Position numbers and translations under genes: made by a program | Part shown: positions 50,701-63,257 of the stretch, one piece after another | Layout: every line of letters starts with the position of its first letter | Numbering within the stretch: position 1 is the first letter of the stretch | Source: Craspedostauros australis | Lineage: Eukaryota > Bacillariophyta > Bacillariophyceae > Mastogloiales > Achnanthaceae | NCBI GenBank assembly: GCA_026770025.1 | Contig: JAMXDE010000015.1 | Span: forward strand, 1,736,001-1,800,000 | DNA length: 64,000 bases | Direction: 5' to 3' | Notes under the pieces: generated by a model | Seen by the model: the letters and a program-made list of their open reading frames with translations, nothing else | What the model was told of the DNA's origin: nothing | The model's database searches: none

Positions 50701-51162
50701 CAAGTAGGGCAGCGCAAGTTGAGATCGGGATAGTAGGAGCGAACGCCGAACACATGGAAAGACAACGTGCAGCGAGCAAGCAGGCCAAGGCGACAAGCTC
50801 AACTGATGTACCACTCGGCATGTCTTCACAGATTAAACACATGTTCCTTCTTAGAGTTATATTGCTGTTGTACATTTTCAGTTATTCGACATTTCCGAAC
50901 AGCCACAGGTGGAAGAGGGTGTTTGCACAACCCAGGGCAGCGTTTCGCTTTTGCCCCCTTCCTTGGTCACAAAGAGTGTCTGCTGTGTCTTTGGGGATGG
51001 TGTCACCATCCGCCAGATGTTGGTTATTGCTTCTCAGTATGGCTTTGTATGACATGCAATGTCATAGCGCATACCGTGGCGCAACAGGGGTATGTGTGCT
51101 TGGTCGCCGTAAATTGGACGGCATCCTCGATAATTCCTCTCCGCAATAGACAGCATGCGCAT
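50701..51162. other. Intergenic region between convergent genes G and I
   Basis: 462 bases between the stop of G and the stop of I; presumably both 3' UTRs. No repeat or frame of note. Confidence 0.5.
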
Positions 51163-53975
51163 TCATGAGATGGACGATTTGCGCGAACCAGATGACGACA
51201 CGTTTCGGACGCTCCAGCAAAAGCCGATGGCGTTGAGCTGCTCGATGCGGTGAGGTGTCATGTTGGATGTTTTGCCATCCCAAAAGAGCTTGTACTGACG
51301 GCGTTGGCATTTGACCCATGTTGCAAGCTGTGGATTCTCGCTGCATCCAACGGGGACGTTGCTGTAGTTGAGAGATAGAGCGGAGCGCGCGAGCGTTTGG
51401 TCACATCAAGGTGTTGTTGTGGACGTGTGAATTGTAGGAACGAGAGATGTCATGGCACAAGGTGAGAGATCGATCGTTTGCGCACCATTTCGTTTAGACA
51501 GTTGGGCAGTGCTCGAACGAACGAAGTGACGAGCAGGAATGTTGAAGAACTTACCAGTGCCCATAACGCTCCATGTATTCCTTGAGCTCGTTTAGCTTCT
51601 CAGCCCACGCTGCGGCATGGCTGTCCCAAATGAAACCTGCATGTGACGAAATGGCGAGTGCAAGTAGGCGATAAGAGGAGGCAATGGTCGAAAGTGTGAG
51701 AAGTTGGAAGCTTCGCAGGTTGTCGCTTTGACTGTGAAACCGCAGCTAGATCCGATGCGATGCGAGAAGCAACAGCAAATCGCTCGCGACCTTCATATCA
51801 TATTCGTACGTACCTAGATTCTCGAGCATCTTCACGCGCTCGTCGGTCATGGTGGAGAGACGTCCCTCCCGCTTCAACCTGTACTGGTATCGCTGTCGCT
51901 TCACCCAGCGAGCGAGAGGCGGGTTCTTCTTGTAGCTGTGTGGCACTTGGCTGAGATTCCAGCATGTGAGCAGAGAATCATGCGGAGTGACATAAACAAT
52001 GCGCCAAGGGATAGAGCAAATTGAAATGGTGAGAATGACGTCGATGTAGAGTATACACGTACACGACGGATCAGAAGCATGGAGACGCACACATACGTTC
52101 ATGTAGCAACAACAACACCATCATCATGACCACAGCGGCCGACACTTACCAATGGCCATGCTCCTTGTTGAACTCCATGAGCTCGGCGAACTTCTCGGTC
52201 CATTGCTCCGATTGGTAGGGACGGAAGCGCTTGGATCTTGCCGAATCGTCGGCGGCATCATCCTCCGAACTCGGCGAGGAGTTGCGCTGTCCCGCAAGGC
52301 TGGTTTGACCTTGCGCGGAATTGCGACGCACGGACGCATTCGGTGGTGAGGGTGCCACACGTTGTTCGACCTTGACCGTCGTTCGCATGCGTTTGGCCAT
52401 GTCCGCGGTGGAGGTCGGCGACTTGCGCTTCGCACTGGACGGGACGGCGGCTGCTGCAGCGGCGGTGGCGGCAGCAACGATTCGCTCATTGGCTGCCGCC
52501 GCGTCCTGGACCGTGGAGAGTCGCCTGTGCGTGCCCATGCGCTGTTGCAGGGCCGCGGCCAGCATGGAGTCCGACACGGACGTGCCTCCGACGGATCGGT
52601 CGCTGGAGGCCAGACCGCCCAGCGCATGCGAGGATGGCACGAGGCTGGGTGAAGATGCCGCGGATGGATTCTCTCTCTGCTGCGATGCGGCGAGACCAGC
52701 AACCAGAGGAGATCCTCCAGAGAAGGATGCCGCGCCCAATGCACCGAGGCGATGCTCCAACAAAGCCTGATGGTGCTGCTGTTGCTGCAGCTCTTGACGC
52801 AAGGTCATCTCCGCCATGTACTCCTCCATGAGCCGGCGCTTGTGAAGCTGCAGCAGCTGTTCGGTCGTGGCTGACATCGGTCCACCCGTTGCCAACGCAG
52901 CCAGGTGGCTGGCACCGTGAGAACCTGCAGCGCCACCGAATGCGAGCGATGCGTGGGGAGAGGCGGCAGCCGCGATGGCCGCGTGGTACTGCTCCAACGC
53001 CACGGTCTCCCGAGCAGCGGCGGCGGCTGCTGCGCCACCCGTGAGGCCGTAGGCTGCAACCGCAGCGGAGGGAGTCGCGGGGTGCGCCAACTGCTGGGCC
53101 AGCAACGCCCTTCGCAGGATCATGGCCTCGGCCAGGGCATGGTCGGTCTGTCCCAATCCCGCCAACATCTGCAAACCAGCGAGTCTTGAATCGCCAGGCG
53201 CAGCCGCAAATGCTGCATTGTGGGCATGGGCGGTGAGGGGATTGCTGAGACCGGCGTTGACCGCGGCGAGCTCCGATGAGATGGACTCGGATGCAGCGGA
53301 GGAACCGGCGGTCGCCACCTCCTGGTGCTGCGCGGCGACGGACTGCGAGGTCACGGAGCCCTTCTCGGATTCGTTGGTGGCCGTGTTCTCGTCGTCCTGG
53401 GTGGCGCCAGCGGTGGATCGGATGGCCTCCGATGCCGCCCTCTTCTTGAGGAGATGCTGCTGGCGCTTCTTCTTCGGTGTTGGTTTGTTGCTCTTGGTCT
53501 TCTTGAGTTCGCCTTTGCGCGCAGATGTCTTTTTTGGGCGCGAGGCAGATGTGGAGGCAGCTGTGGGGGCTGAGGTAGAAGGAGAAGTATTCTGTTGTTT
53601 GCCCTTGGCGGTGCTGCCGCTCTTGTTGCCACTCTTGCTGCTGCTCTTGCCAGATGGCGCTGCCTTGGCGGCCGGTTTGCTGTCGACACCAACACCATGG
53701 CCAGGCTCGCCAGCACCGATGCCGGCCGCCGCCTTCTGCAGATGGCGAATGCCCTTCTTCTCGGCGTCATCTTCGTCGCGACCCAGCGGACTGTCCGGCT
53801 GCCGGAGCCGTTCGCCGGATCTGGCGTGGACCACGATGTAGTCATCGAGAGCGACGTTCGTCATCTGGCTCTCTGTGGTGTCGACGCTGCTCGAACGGCT
53901 CACCACTCGGAAGTAGTCTCTCACGGCGGATCCTCGGACTGCTGGCAGTCTTTGACGCAGGAGCTTGTGATGCAT
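51163..53975 (-). CDS. Helicase-associated (HA) domain protein I, four exons
   Basis: Exons (minus) 53975-52150, 51950-51814, 51636-51555 and 51361-51163 give 747 residues, all with GT-AG borders and consistent phase. Residues 1-590 are low-complexity: Lys-rich (KKTSARKGELKKTKSNKPTP), long Ala/Gln runs and Ser clusters. The C-terminal ~150 residues hold two helicase-associated domains: WTEKFAELMEFNKEHGHCQV...PPLARWVKRQRYQYRLK...LENLGFIWD, then WAEKLNELKEYMERYGHCNV...ATWVKCQRRQYKLF...LNAIGFCWS. Exon borders fall inside the conserved GHC and GF motifs, which confirms the splicing. No helicase core is present; stand-alone HA proteins are common in diatoms. A nuclear, nucleic-acid-binding role is inferred. 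Confidence 0.9.
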
Positions 53976-56900
53976 TGTGCTTTCGCAGTGCCACTTGTGT
54001 TGTTGCTTGCTATTACACTCGCAATCGTGCTTGTGCTTGTGCTCTTGCTCTTGCTGGTGCTCGTTTGTGCTAGTATGTGCTTTGCTGTCTTGCTGAAGAC
54101 GATGCTGAAGATGTTGGATGTAGTGGAGAGTATGAAGGTGGGAATGTGATTGGATTGGATTGGATCGAGGTGGGTCGCAAGGTTGTGAAAGGTGGGATCA
54201 GGGTTTGACTGGAATGGGAGCGTGGAGGGGAGTGATGCAAGAAGCTCTCGTCATCCGATTTGTGTTTGCGCCTCTGCTCTTGCGCTGCCTTGTGTTTGTG
54301 ACCGCAATGCCGCCGTGTTTTGTGCTTTTTGTACTCTGCTGTTTTTTTTTGACAGGCTCCTTGTGCTCCTTGGACTTTGGCGTGATTTTGCCTTGCTTTG
54401 TGCACAACGGTGAAGCGAAAGGCCCCGGCAACACAACGCGACACAACACGACACAGCTCAACCCAACTCAACGCACAAAACACAGCGACCCACGGCGAAG
54501 ACGAAATACGCGCGCAGTGTCATCCCAAAAGACACACAGCGCAGTTGTCACTCGCGTACATACTGCACATACTTCCACTACCGCGTACTACGACTGTTGC
54601 CAATTCGTGTTTTTGGTGCTGCTGGCAGTTGATGCGCAGTGTCGCTGTTTTCAGCCTTTTCGGGTGGGCCTTTCACGCGCACCGAACAATCCAAAAAGTA
54701 CGAAGACAACGCGGGACAGCGCACCGAGGGTCATCTTTGGCTCAAAAGTCCGTTTTCGAGCGATCACAGAATGACTTTCTTACCCTTCTGATCTTTTCTC
54801 CGCACTTCTGCCTTTGTGTCTGTCAGTCACTCAAATGGTCGGAGGAATGATCCACCTTTGCGTCTGCCCTTGGCTTTTGTCTTTCTGTGTGTGGTTTGCA
54901 TGTGTTTTGTGTGTGGTTCGTCTGTGTCGAGTACTCTATTCTACTCCGTTCTACGTGGACTGTGGGGAAGAGTGCGAGTATGTTGGGGGCGGTGGCTCCT
55001 TCGTCCTCCTGTTCTTCTCGTGTGGATCGTGCTTTGTGCCTTCTGCACAGCACTTCTGTTCTGTTCTGCTCCGTCCCCTCTTCTTGTGTGAGCTTGTCGT
55101 GGTCGGAGGGGAGGAGTAATCGTATTCGAATGTAATTTGTGTTACGATTTATGAGTATGGCTACCTGGAGGTGTAAAAGCGCGCGAGTTCTCTCTCTCTC
55201 GCTCGCGGGAGGGTCGAATCAGCACTTGAGTGGTGCCGAAGCGTCCGCCTCTCTCTATTGTCTCTGTTGATCCTGATGAAGATTCGTCACGAACGAGGAT
55301 CGAATGATCAAGATACGGATGTCTCCCTTGACGACGGACCCCTTCTGAATGAGTTGCGCGCGAGCAGTGTGATCGTCGTCGTCGTCGTCGTTGTGTGCCC
55401 ACTCATACGTCCTTCGATACCTTGTATTCGTACACTACTCGTGCGTGCAGAGCATGCAGGAGGTAGCAACGAGATTGTTCTTTGCACTTCTTGCGGCTGC
55501 GATCTTTGTCTGCCGTGGATGCCACCAAGTGTTCTGCTTTGTACAGGCTCTTGTTCTGAGCAACGCAGGCGATCGCTGTGGACGAATTGCGCTCTGTGCG
55601 GATAGGCCGTACCAGCAGCATCTACCGGAGGGCCAGTTCGGATTTGTGCGGCCTTGGGCCAACTTGGTTGCCTGCTCGCACCTTCCTGCGCCCTTTGGTG
55701 CCTTTGCTGAACGGATGCGTGGCTCCGATGGAGTCATTCTCCTCTTCTGCGTTCGTGAAGGCACATGATTGTTCTACTAATACTGGTACGTAACCTTGCT
55801 CGAGTACGAGCTATGTACCACCTGCCAATGCTCGCATGCCATTTGCGCAAGCATGGTACAAGCTCGTACTATACTCAACATCCAATCGCTTGGTTACCAC
55901 CTACACCAGTTTATGTCATTCCCTGGCAATGCCCAGAACTGCCAAGAACACGAACACGAACACGAACAGGAACGCGAAACGAAAGATTGTTAGACTTCCG
56001 CTGTGCAGCCGATGTCATGGGCCGAGGAGGAGAGCCGCTTGCACACAGTAGTCACAGCCTCGTGTGGTATGACCTCCGTCTGGCACAGCTGATGGCAGGG
56101 ACGCGGAGATGCGTGATTTCCACTTGGCCATGAGGCCGGCACGCTCACACGCTCACCCAAACACAGAGAAACACACGCTTGCTCCATGTCGGCATTCCTC
56201 TTTTCGCGTCGCTCGTCTTCATCTGCCGGTCTGGCCAGGCCGCAAGTGCAACGGTCTGATCCCACAATGACAAAAACGAGGAGGGTTTTCTGTCCTGTCT
56301 TCGTCGACGGACACGAGTGTTCTGACACCAGAAGAATCCAAGGAGGGACCATCCACGATCTACCTCACGCACACCGATACGAGTGCTGGCCCAGTGAGGT
56401 GGTGAGCGATGTGCTTTGACACGCAAACGCAAACGACTCCAAAGCCTCTGTCTTTTTGAGTGGAGAAACCAGAAACCGGAATCACGTTCCCCTTTTTGTC
56501 TCTGACATCCAATCCTTCTCCCCCTCGCGCAAGGATGGTGCAACCGCGAGGTCAACCATGAGCAGTCTGCACGAGTACAATACGACCACCAGAGCAAGTT
56601 GGGCTGTTCTGTACTCACTCCTAGCCCGTCTCCTCCTCCTGCTCCTCCTCATGCGCGTGCTGTTTCGAGTTGCTGTCTCGTCCACAAGCACCATCCTCTG
56701 TCATGCTCCACTAAAATAGTAGATCGTACCAAAGACGTACGCACAAATAATGCCTCGTACTCATGTTCGAACCCTGAACAACGACACCAATGGCTGTCAG
56801 CGCCGTAGGTGTCAAACAGGTCAGAGGAGACAACACACCAACAAAGTCACCGGTGTTGGGTTTCCGCCACGGTTGGTCAGCAACGACAGCGCCAGAACAC

Positions 56901-59900
56901 AATCAGAAGGAATGAACAGCTCAGCTGCACCGGTGCCACAATCTCTCTCTCACGCACACACACACACACACGCCATCTCTTGGATCAGGGCGATCCTTCA
57001 CGTTCACAGAGGCCTTGGTATCCTTGGTGTGCCAGTTTTTGTCATTCCCGCCATCATCCATGTCCTCCAACACCAACACCGCAACCAACATCCGAACTCG
57101 AGTTGGAGGTGAGGCAGGCCCGCGTTCTTTGCTTGCGCACTCTTCCTCGTCCGAATGCGACATCTGTTGGTATCTGCACACAGCACAGTCCAATACTCTC
57201 TCGTGGAAGCTCCTTCGGAGAGATAGTTGTCCGACAGAATGCCACTCCGCACAGAACGCACGTTACACGAACAAACGCGGCCAGCATGGCTGAGAACAAA
57301 GAGGAGAAACAGTTTGCCACGTTATGTAAATTGGCCCAATGAAATGAGTGACCAAAAAGAGAGTCTTGGTGACTCCCCCATTCGCATCAGCTCCATTGTG
57401 CGCACCCTCCAATTCTGGTTGGGCCTAGAATCTGGAATTTGGAATCTGTGCATGCGGCAACGACTTCACTGGTCCTTCTTTTATAAAACGACAGAGTTAC
57501 TGTCTGTCTGTCTATCAGTCGGCCAATTGTCAAAACGAAACCCGGATGTGCGCGAATCTGCTGTTGTTTTGTCGGAAAAGGTGCAATTACCGAATCACCA
57601 TTTTGTGAAGTCATGCGAACATCACTCCTTGAAATGCGCTGCGGGACCTCATCCGCTTCCAGAACGAAACCGCGCAACCTCGCGAAGGCAACAGTTCGCC
57701 CTCCGAAGTCTCGCCACGCCACGCCACGCCAATGCTCACACAATCGACAACTGCCTCACGAGAAGTTCGTGTGTGGGAGACATGTTTCGCGATCAACGGG
57801 AGCGAGAGAGCGAAGGCGCATCATCGACAAGGGTGGACGAGCCTGGCGAGAGGCACCAATTGCACGCATCGCTTCAACATCAATCGGCACATAGGGAGGA
57901 GACGGAGAGAGGATAGGCAGCAGCGGACGAAAAGAGTCTGAGCTCCGCAATGTCCTCCGTATTCGTAGAGTCTATTCCCTTCATACTCGCATGTGTGCAA
58001 CAGCATGGCAGGTATTACGATCATTACCACAAACGGAGGCACCTGCTCGTGGAGTATGGCAGGAACCGCTCCAGCAAAGAAAGAAAGAAAGAGAGGAGAG
58101 AGAGTGTGTGTGTGTGTCTGGCATGTATAATATGTATCAGCACCGGCATTCCAACAGTTTGATCTTTTCCAGCAACGCCATAAATACGATCATACTATAC
58201 CCAACACATGCGTGCAAGTTACCTGTGACAATGGAGCACCATCCATAATTACTCACGCACGTCATCGCCTGCACTGGAGAACTCAACTTCACTGCACTCT
58301 GGCAATGCAATGACGTGCGTTAGTGTTGCGTTGTAGGTACCCAAAACTATCGGCCGTCATCGTTGTCGTCGTCATCACCGCGGCGACGCTGCCGCTGGCA
58401 ACAACAACGAATAGATCTGGACCTGTTTGTTTGCAGCCGCATATGAACGTCCCAGGTTGGGGACAAAGTGTCGGAATTGGATTATTTGTGTTCAAAATGT
58501 CGTCCCGATTCGCGCAGCCTGTCTTGCTGAGGGCGCATGCCAAATTCACAGAGCTACTCCTGGGCGTTACCTCGAGCCCGTGTCTGGTAAACATGAAAAT
58601 GCAACGACGATCACTTCTCTTGTCACAGAGGTGTGGAACGAGGCGGAATGAAATGAAACGACGGAACGTTTCGGTGTTGTGGAGCGAGGTACCGGGATCG
58701 AACAACTCATGACAAACATTGCAACCTTCTCATGGTGGTGCGTGCGCCTGGGACAAAAACAGCGTTTCATCAGCGGCCGTTTTGGTTGTGTGGGAGAACC
58801 TGTACTGTTCTGATTGGTGAGTGAAATTCTCTGTTTGGTTGCGCGTGAAAATTACTCGGAATTCTGGCGCCGCTTGTTGTTTAAAAACTGTGGGGATTTT
58901 TGGTTGCGTCAACGCACCAACCAAAACTGAGCAAGACATCTTCGACATGATGCGGTGCCAAGATACTCATGTTCGGAGATGATGCCAATGCCAATGCCAT
59001 GAACGTCGATATCGTCGACAACACCCACCATCACCATCACCACCAACACCAACACCAACACCAACACCAACACCACCAACAGTCGCGACAGCTGCAGAAC
59101 CAACAGCAGCATCCGCAACCAAAACCGCTGCCATGACCACCTTCACCTTAGCTTCGCATCCGTGCAGCACCAGAGTGTGAAGGCGCTAAGAGCGACCCTC
59201 TCGGCCATCATAGTCCCAGCAACATCTATCGACATCCCCTGACACGAAATCGAGGATTGCTTCCGGACATTCGCGCTGTTGGTCTCACGTAACTGCGAAC
59301 CATCCCTTCACAAACAACAAATGTCATCATGATCGTGGCTTCTCTCACACAGCCGAGACTGCTCCCCAACAGCGCTCGATCCAACCTCGATTTCGCACTG
59401 CTCTGCGAACAATGAAGAATGTTTCCATGGGTGGCGCGAGCTCACCAGACACAAGAGCAGAGGATGCGCACATCTCTTGGCACGCGAAAGAGAAGCACGA
59501 TCGAAGGCTCCTCCCTGACAAAGGAGTTCAATGTTCCTCTCGGGGGTAGAGAGTACTCATACTCGTATCCGCAACAGTACTCATCCTCTGCTCCGCTCGA
59601 CAGTATTTCAACCTCCATGTTGTGATCAGCGCCCCAACCAACGCCTGATGTGAAGCTTTCGTGAGCTCTACGCTCGTGCGTGCAGCAGCCCGAAGGCAGG
59701 CGACGCCACCATAATGCCTTTTGTGAACCACACTGGTACCACGAGTTCCAGTACGCCCAAAGGTTGACACATTGTTTGTGGCTGTGTGACACAATTGGTC
59801 TCCTGCAAAGGCGTTGGCATGCGGGCTGAACCATTCTTGACAATTCAAGACGACTTCGGTCGGAGTATTCTTGCTCTTGTATTGTTCGCGTCGCTTGCAT

Positions 59901-60822
59901 CTCCGTTTATCTGCAAACATGCTGCGTCCCCTGCATCTCGTCAATTCGCGCAAACAAGAGTACACCTCCCAAGCGGACGAACGACCGGGATTGAGGCCAC
60001 AGCGCTCCAAGCAATCGATCAGTTCGCATGCAGATGCACTTGCATGATGTGTTGCCCTGCACGCTTCTCGCATACCGATACCCAGACATGCAAGGTGATC
60101 GGTAGGGTCGACGAAATCTCAGGCACATACGACCTTCAGCATGATACAAGTACCTATTAACATCAATCGTGCTCCGCAAATAGCCCAAAGCATAGATACA
60201 CATGTACCCGCACGGCAACAGTGCGAGGAATTCCTAGATACTCGTACCATACTATAGGTCGTAGATAATGATAGTTGCAGCGGAATGCATGCGCTGGAGC
60301 GCGGAATGAGGATGCGCGCATCCCCTATTTCGCCCGTTCTTCCTCCTTTGCTCTGAGAGTAGGAGCTACACATGCATGATGCTATCCATGCAAAATCGAT
60401 CGCGTCATGCAATGCGATGGGGCTTGTTCCTATTCCAGCAAGACAGGACAGAACCGGGCAAGACAGTACAGCCCTACAAGGCTCAACAAGACGAGAGCAA
60501 CCAATGCTCTTGTGCTCCACTCTTGGCACAGTTGACTGTTCTGCGTCGACGCCTGATTTGAGTGTAGGATTTGAGTTGAACAGCAGGACCTGTGTTGCCG
60601 ATGTTGTCGTTCATGATGATTGTCACTTTGACTATGATGATGATGGCAACAACGACGGCGCCCATGATTTGAAGCTGGTGTAACACTTGCAGTCATTCAT
60701 TTTACTTTACTTTGACACAGTTTATAATGCCATACTTCAATACTCCAGTATTCTCAGCAATGAGATCATAAGAGTTGCCGTGCACACGGAATGGAATGCA
60801 AGACGAGCACTCCTGTATTGTG
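53976..60822. other. 6.8-kb region without a supportable gene
   Basis: No frame here shows a recognisable domain, and I found no exon chain. It holds only simple repeats: GATTGG units near 54150-54166, a T9 run near 54343, CGAACA units near 55948-55970, an (AC)n tract near 56955-56972, (GAAA)n then (GT)n near 58078-58118, and CACCAA repeats near 59036-59075. The 5' UTR of gene I is probably at 53976-54100. A rapidly evolving gene or an RNA gene cannot be excluded by eye. Confidence 0.5.
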
Positions 60823-63257
60823 TCACTGTTCGCCATCAACTCGCCCATTGGGACCGTCCCTTGTCTGTTGCCTGGGCTCTGTATTTGGAGATGGAATACC
60901 TGAGGCTGCGGACGCGTGCAAAGGCAATCCGAGCTGCAGTCTCAAAGCTTGGATGGCACTCTCTCTTCCTTGCAAAATTCCCAGGTGTTGCTGGAGGCGC
61001 CGCCGTTGTTGTTGTTGCTGTTGCTGTTGAATATGGTGCTGCAACTGTTGCTGAAGCTGATCTTCCTCACGTTGCCGTTGCCGTTGCTGCTGCTGCTGCT
61101 GCTGCCTTTGCTGTTCGAGTAACTGATGCTCCTGAACTGCCTGTAGTAGAGATGCTTGCATGAGATTTGCGTGTTGTTGTTGCTGTTGTTGTTGTTGCTG
61201 CTGTTGCTGCTGATGACGACGATGAATAATTCGTTCCCTGTCAAGGAGTATTTGATGTTGCTGCTGTTGCTGCTGGCGCCGTCGCTGTTGTTGCTGGATC
61301 TGGAAGGCCTGCATCACAATCGATGGGTCAGACGACGACAGCAACGTTGCCATTGTGGCTGCATCAATCGAAGCGCCTGTGGATCGGTCGGATGAAATCG
61401 TCGTGTTGGAGTATGATGGAGGTTGCGCCGCGGACTGAGTCGCCGACACACTGTCTTGCGATGAAATGCTCGCCAATTGAATGGGGTGCGTGGCCCTTGG
61501 ATGTGTTTGTGCGTGTTGCTGTTGCTGCTGACGTTGCTGTTTTCGCTCCATCTCGGATCGTTGCAATGCAGCAGCTACCGCCGAGCTATTGCTTTCCGAG
61601 TACCGTCCGCTGGCAGTCATGAGCAAGAGCCTTTCTTCGTCAGACAACCCATGAGCCAAATTGGGCGGGAATGCATTACTGGTCGGCAAAAATGGGTTCA
61701 GCTGAGAAGGCAACCCCGACGACGTGGGCAAATGCGCCGGATCTGTTGCGTTTCCAACGCCCAGGAGCGCTCGGATCATCGGACTGGTTGTGGCATGTCC
61801 CTGCGCTGTCTGCGCACCATCCGTCGACAATGATCGCAACATCGACCTAGCCATCGACCCAACCACTCCTAGGTCTGCACTAGTGCTCGCTTCGTAAGCA
61901 TTCGCATCAGCAAGGTTGGTGCTGTGATCGCTCCGTGTACCTCTCCGTGCATTGCTGGTGCCAAGAGCAGTGTGTTGCGGCGATTGCTTTCTGTCATCAT
62001 ACATGCGGTGATCAGCGCGGGCACCAGCTGTCTTCATTGTGCTGTATGCATTCGAGTGCTTTGGGTTCGGGCTTCCGGGTCGAGTTGGCAGGAGCGATGC
62101 GGGGAGGTCGAGCTGTGGAGGCAGGATGGCGTTGGCAGGAGTCGACACAAGCGAGGACTCCATCGCAGATAGTCTCTGCGCTTTGTTGCGAAAAGCATGA
62201 GCGACCTTTTCGCGCGCTGTGTCACTGTCCACTTCCTCCCACAAATCCATCCCCTCCGCAACTCTCTTCAAGAACCGGGCATTGTACTTGGTGCGAATGA
62301 GATTGACGACAGCTGATGCAATCACCGGTTTGTCATTGCGCGGGGCCTCCTTGTACTGGTGTCGGTATTGATTCACCAAGTTGTGCATGTTGATGTTGCC
62401 TGGATGGCTCTGGTACGGCTGAAGGAGAGCGAGGGCGTTGTTTGGAGGAGAGGAAATACGAGCATCAGCAGATTGTTGCATGTGCATTTGCATTCTTGTT
62501 AGTGCATGATATGGATGAGTAGCAAGGAAGTGGCGATGGCAACTGTCGATGGCAACTGTCGATGGCAACTGTCGATGGTAATTTGCGCGGTCCATTCCCA
62601 TCAAACCCCATTCATTTTCGTTCAGTTCCGTTCTGTTCATCCTGAGAAAGCTCCACCCTTGCTTATTTGCTTGCTTGCCGCAGCCATCAGACAACCGTCC
62701 GTGGTAGCGTCCCGTAGATCGGCGAGTGCACCTCCACGGATTCAAGCCTCCACTCTGATGCTTACCTTACCACGCCCCAGGAGGACGTCGAAAACACCGG
62801 GCTGGGCAATGTGAAGGCTAGTTTGTGTTTCCTCCTGCATCTCCGCCTCCGCCTCTTGGTCTTCCTCGTTTTTCTTTCGCTTTTGGCTGGGCTGCTGAGA
62901 TTCGTCGAGTCCTTTCGCAGTGCCCCGAGGTCGCTTAGAAATGACGCTGCCACCCACATTAGTCGCGCTGGTGGATTTTACCTCGCCACTGTCATCCTCC
63001 AGCTGTTGACGGCGACATTGCGTTTCCTTGGATATCATCCTCGCCTTGGTCTTGGATTTGGTGCTGATCTTGGTCTTTGCCTTTGGTTTCGTCTTCGTTT
63101 TGGCTTTCGTCCTGGACTTGGCCCCAGCCTTCGCGCTTGGCTTCTTGTCCACCATGGGTGAGGTTTCCTGGTGCTCCATATTGCCACCATTGCCACTGTC
63201 GCTGCCGTCGTCATCATCGCTATCATGCTCGCCTTGTGCGATTCGAGAGTCCATCAT
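60823..63257 (-). CDS. DUF6824-domain poly-glutamine protein J, two exons
   Basis: Exon 1 63257-62766 and exon 2 62418-60823 (intron 347 bp, GTAAGC...CAG, phase 0) give 695 residues. Residues 1-150 are Lys/Thr/Ala-rich with a (K/R)TKAKTK repeat and acidic patches. At about 152 the domain I recognise as DUF6824 starts, FDVLLGRGK / PYQSHPGNINMHNLVNQYR, with the exon junction inside it. It continues through APRNDKPVIASAVV and RFLKRVAEGMDLWEEVDSDT to EKVAHAFRNKA. Residues from about 450 are Gln/His-rich with long CAG/CAA tracts (DNA 61010-61290). This domain is characteristic of diatoms, often in nuclear proteins; function unknown, transcriptional role inferred from the Gln-rich tail. Confidence 0.9.
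62535..62578 (+). repeat. Short tandem repeat in the intron of gene J
   Basis: About three copies of a 15-base unit (GATGGCAACTGTC plus 2) inside the 347-bp intron; simple sequence only. Confidence 0.7.

Noticed and set aside
57227-57916. 229-codon plus-strand frame in the gene-poor region
   Set aside because: Mixed Arg/Ser/His composition, no domain, no homologous piece in the window and no supporting exon structure.
59036-59076. CACCAA tandem units considered as a CRISPR-like or minisatellite array
   Set aside because: Plain short microsatellite without spacers; the genome is eukaryotic.
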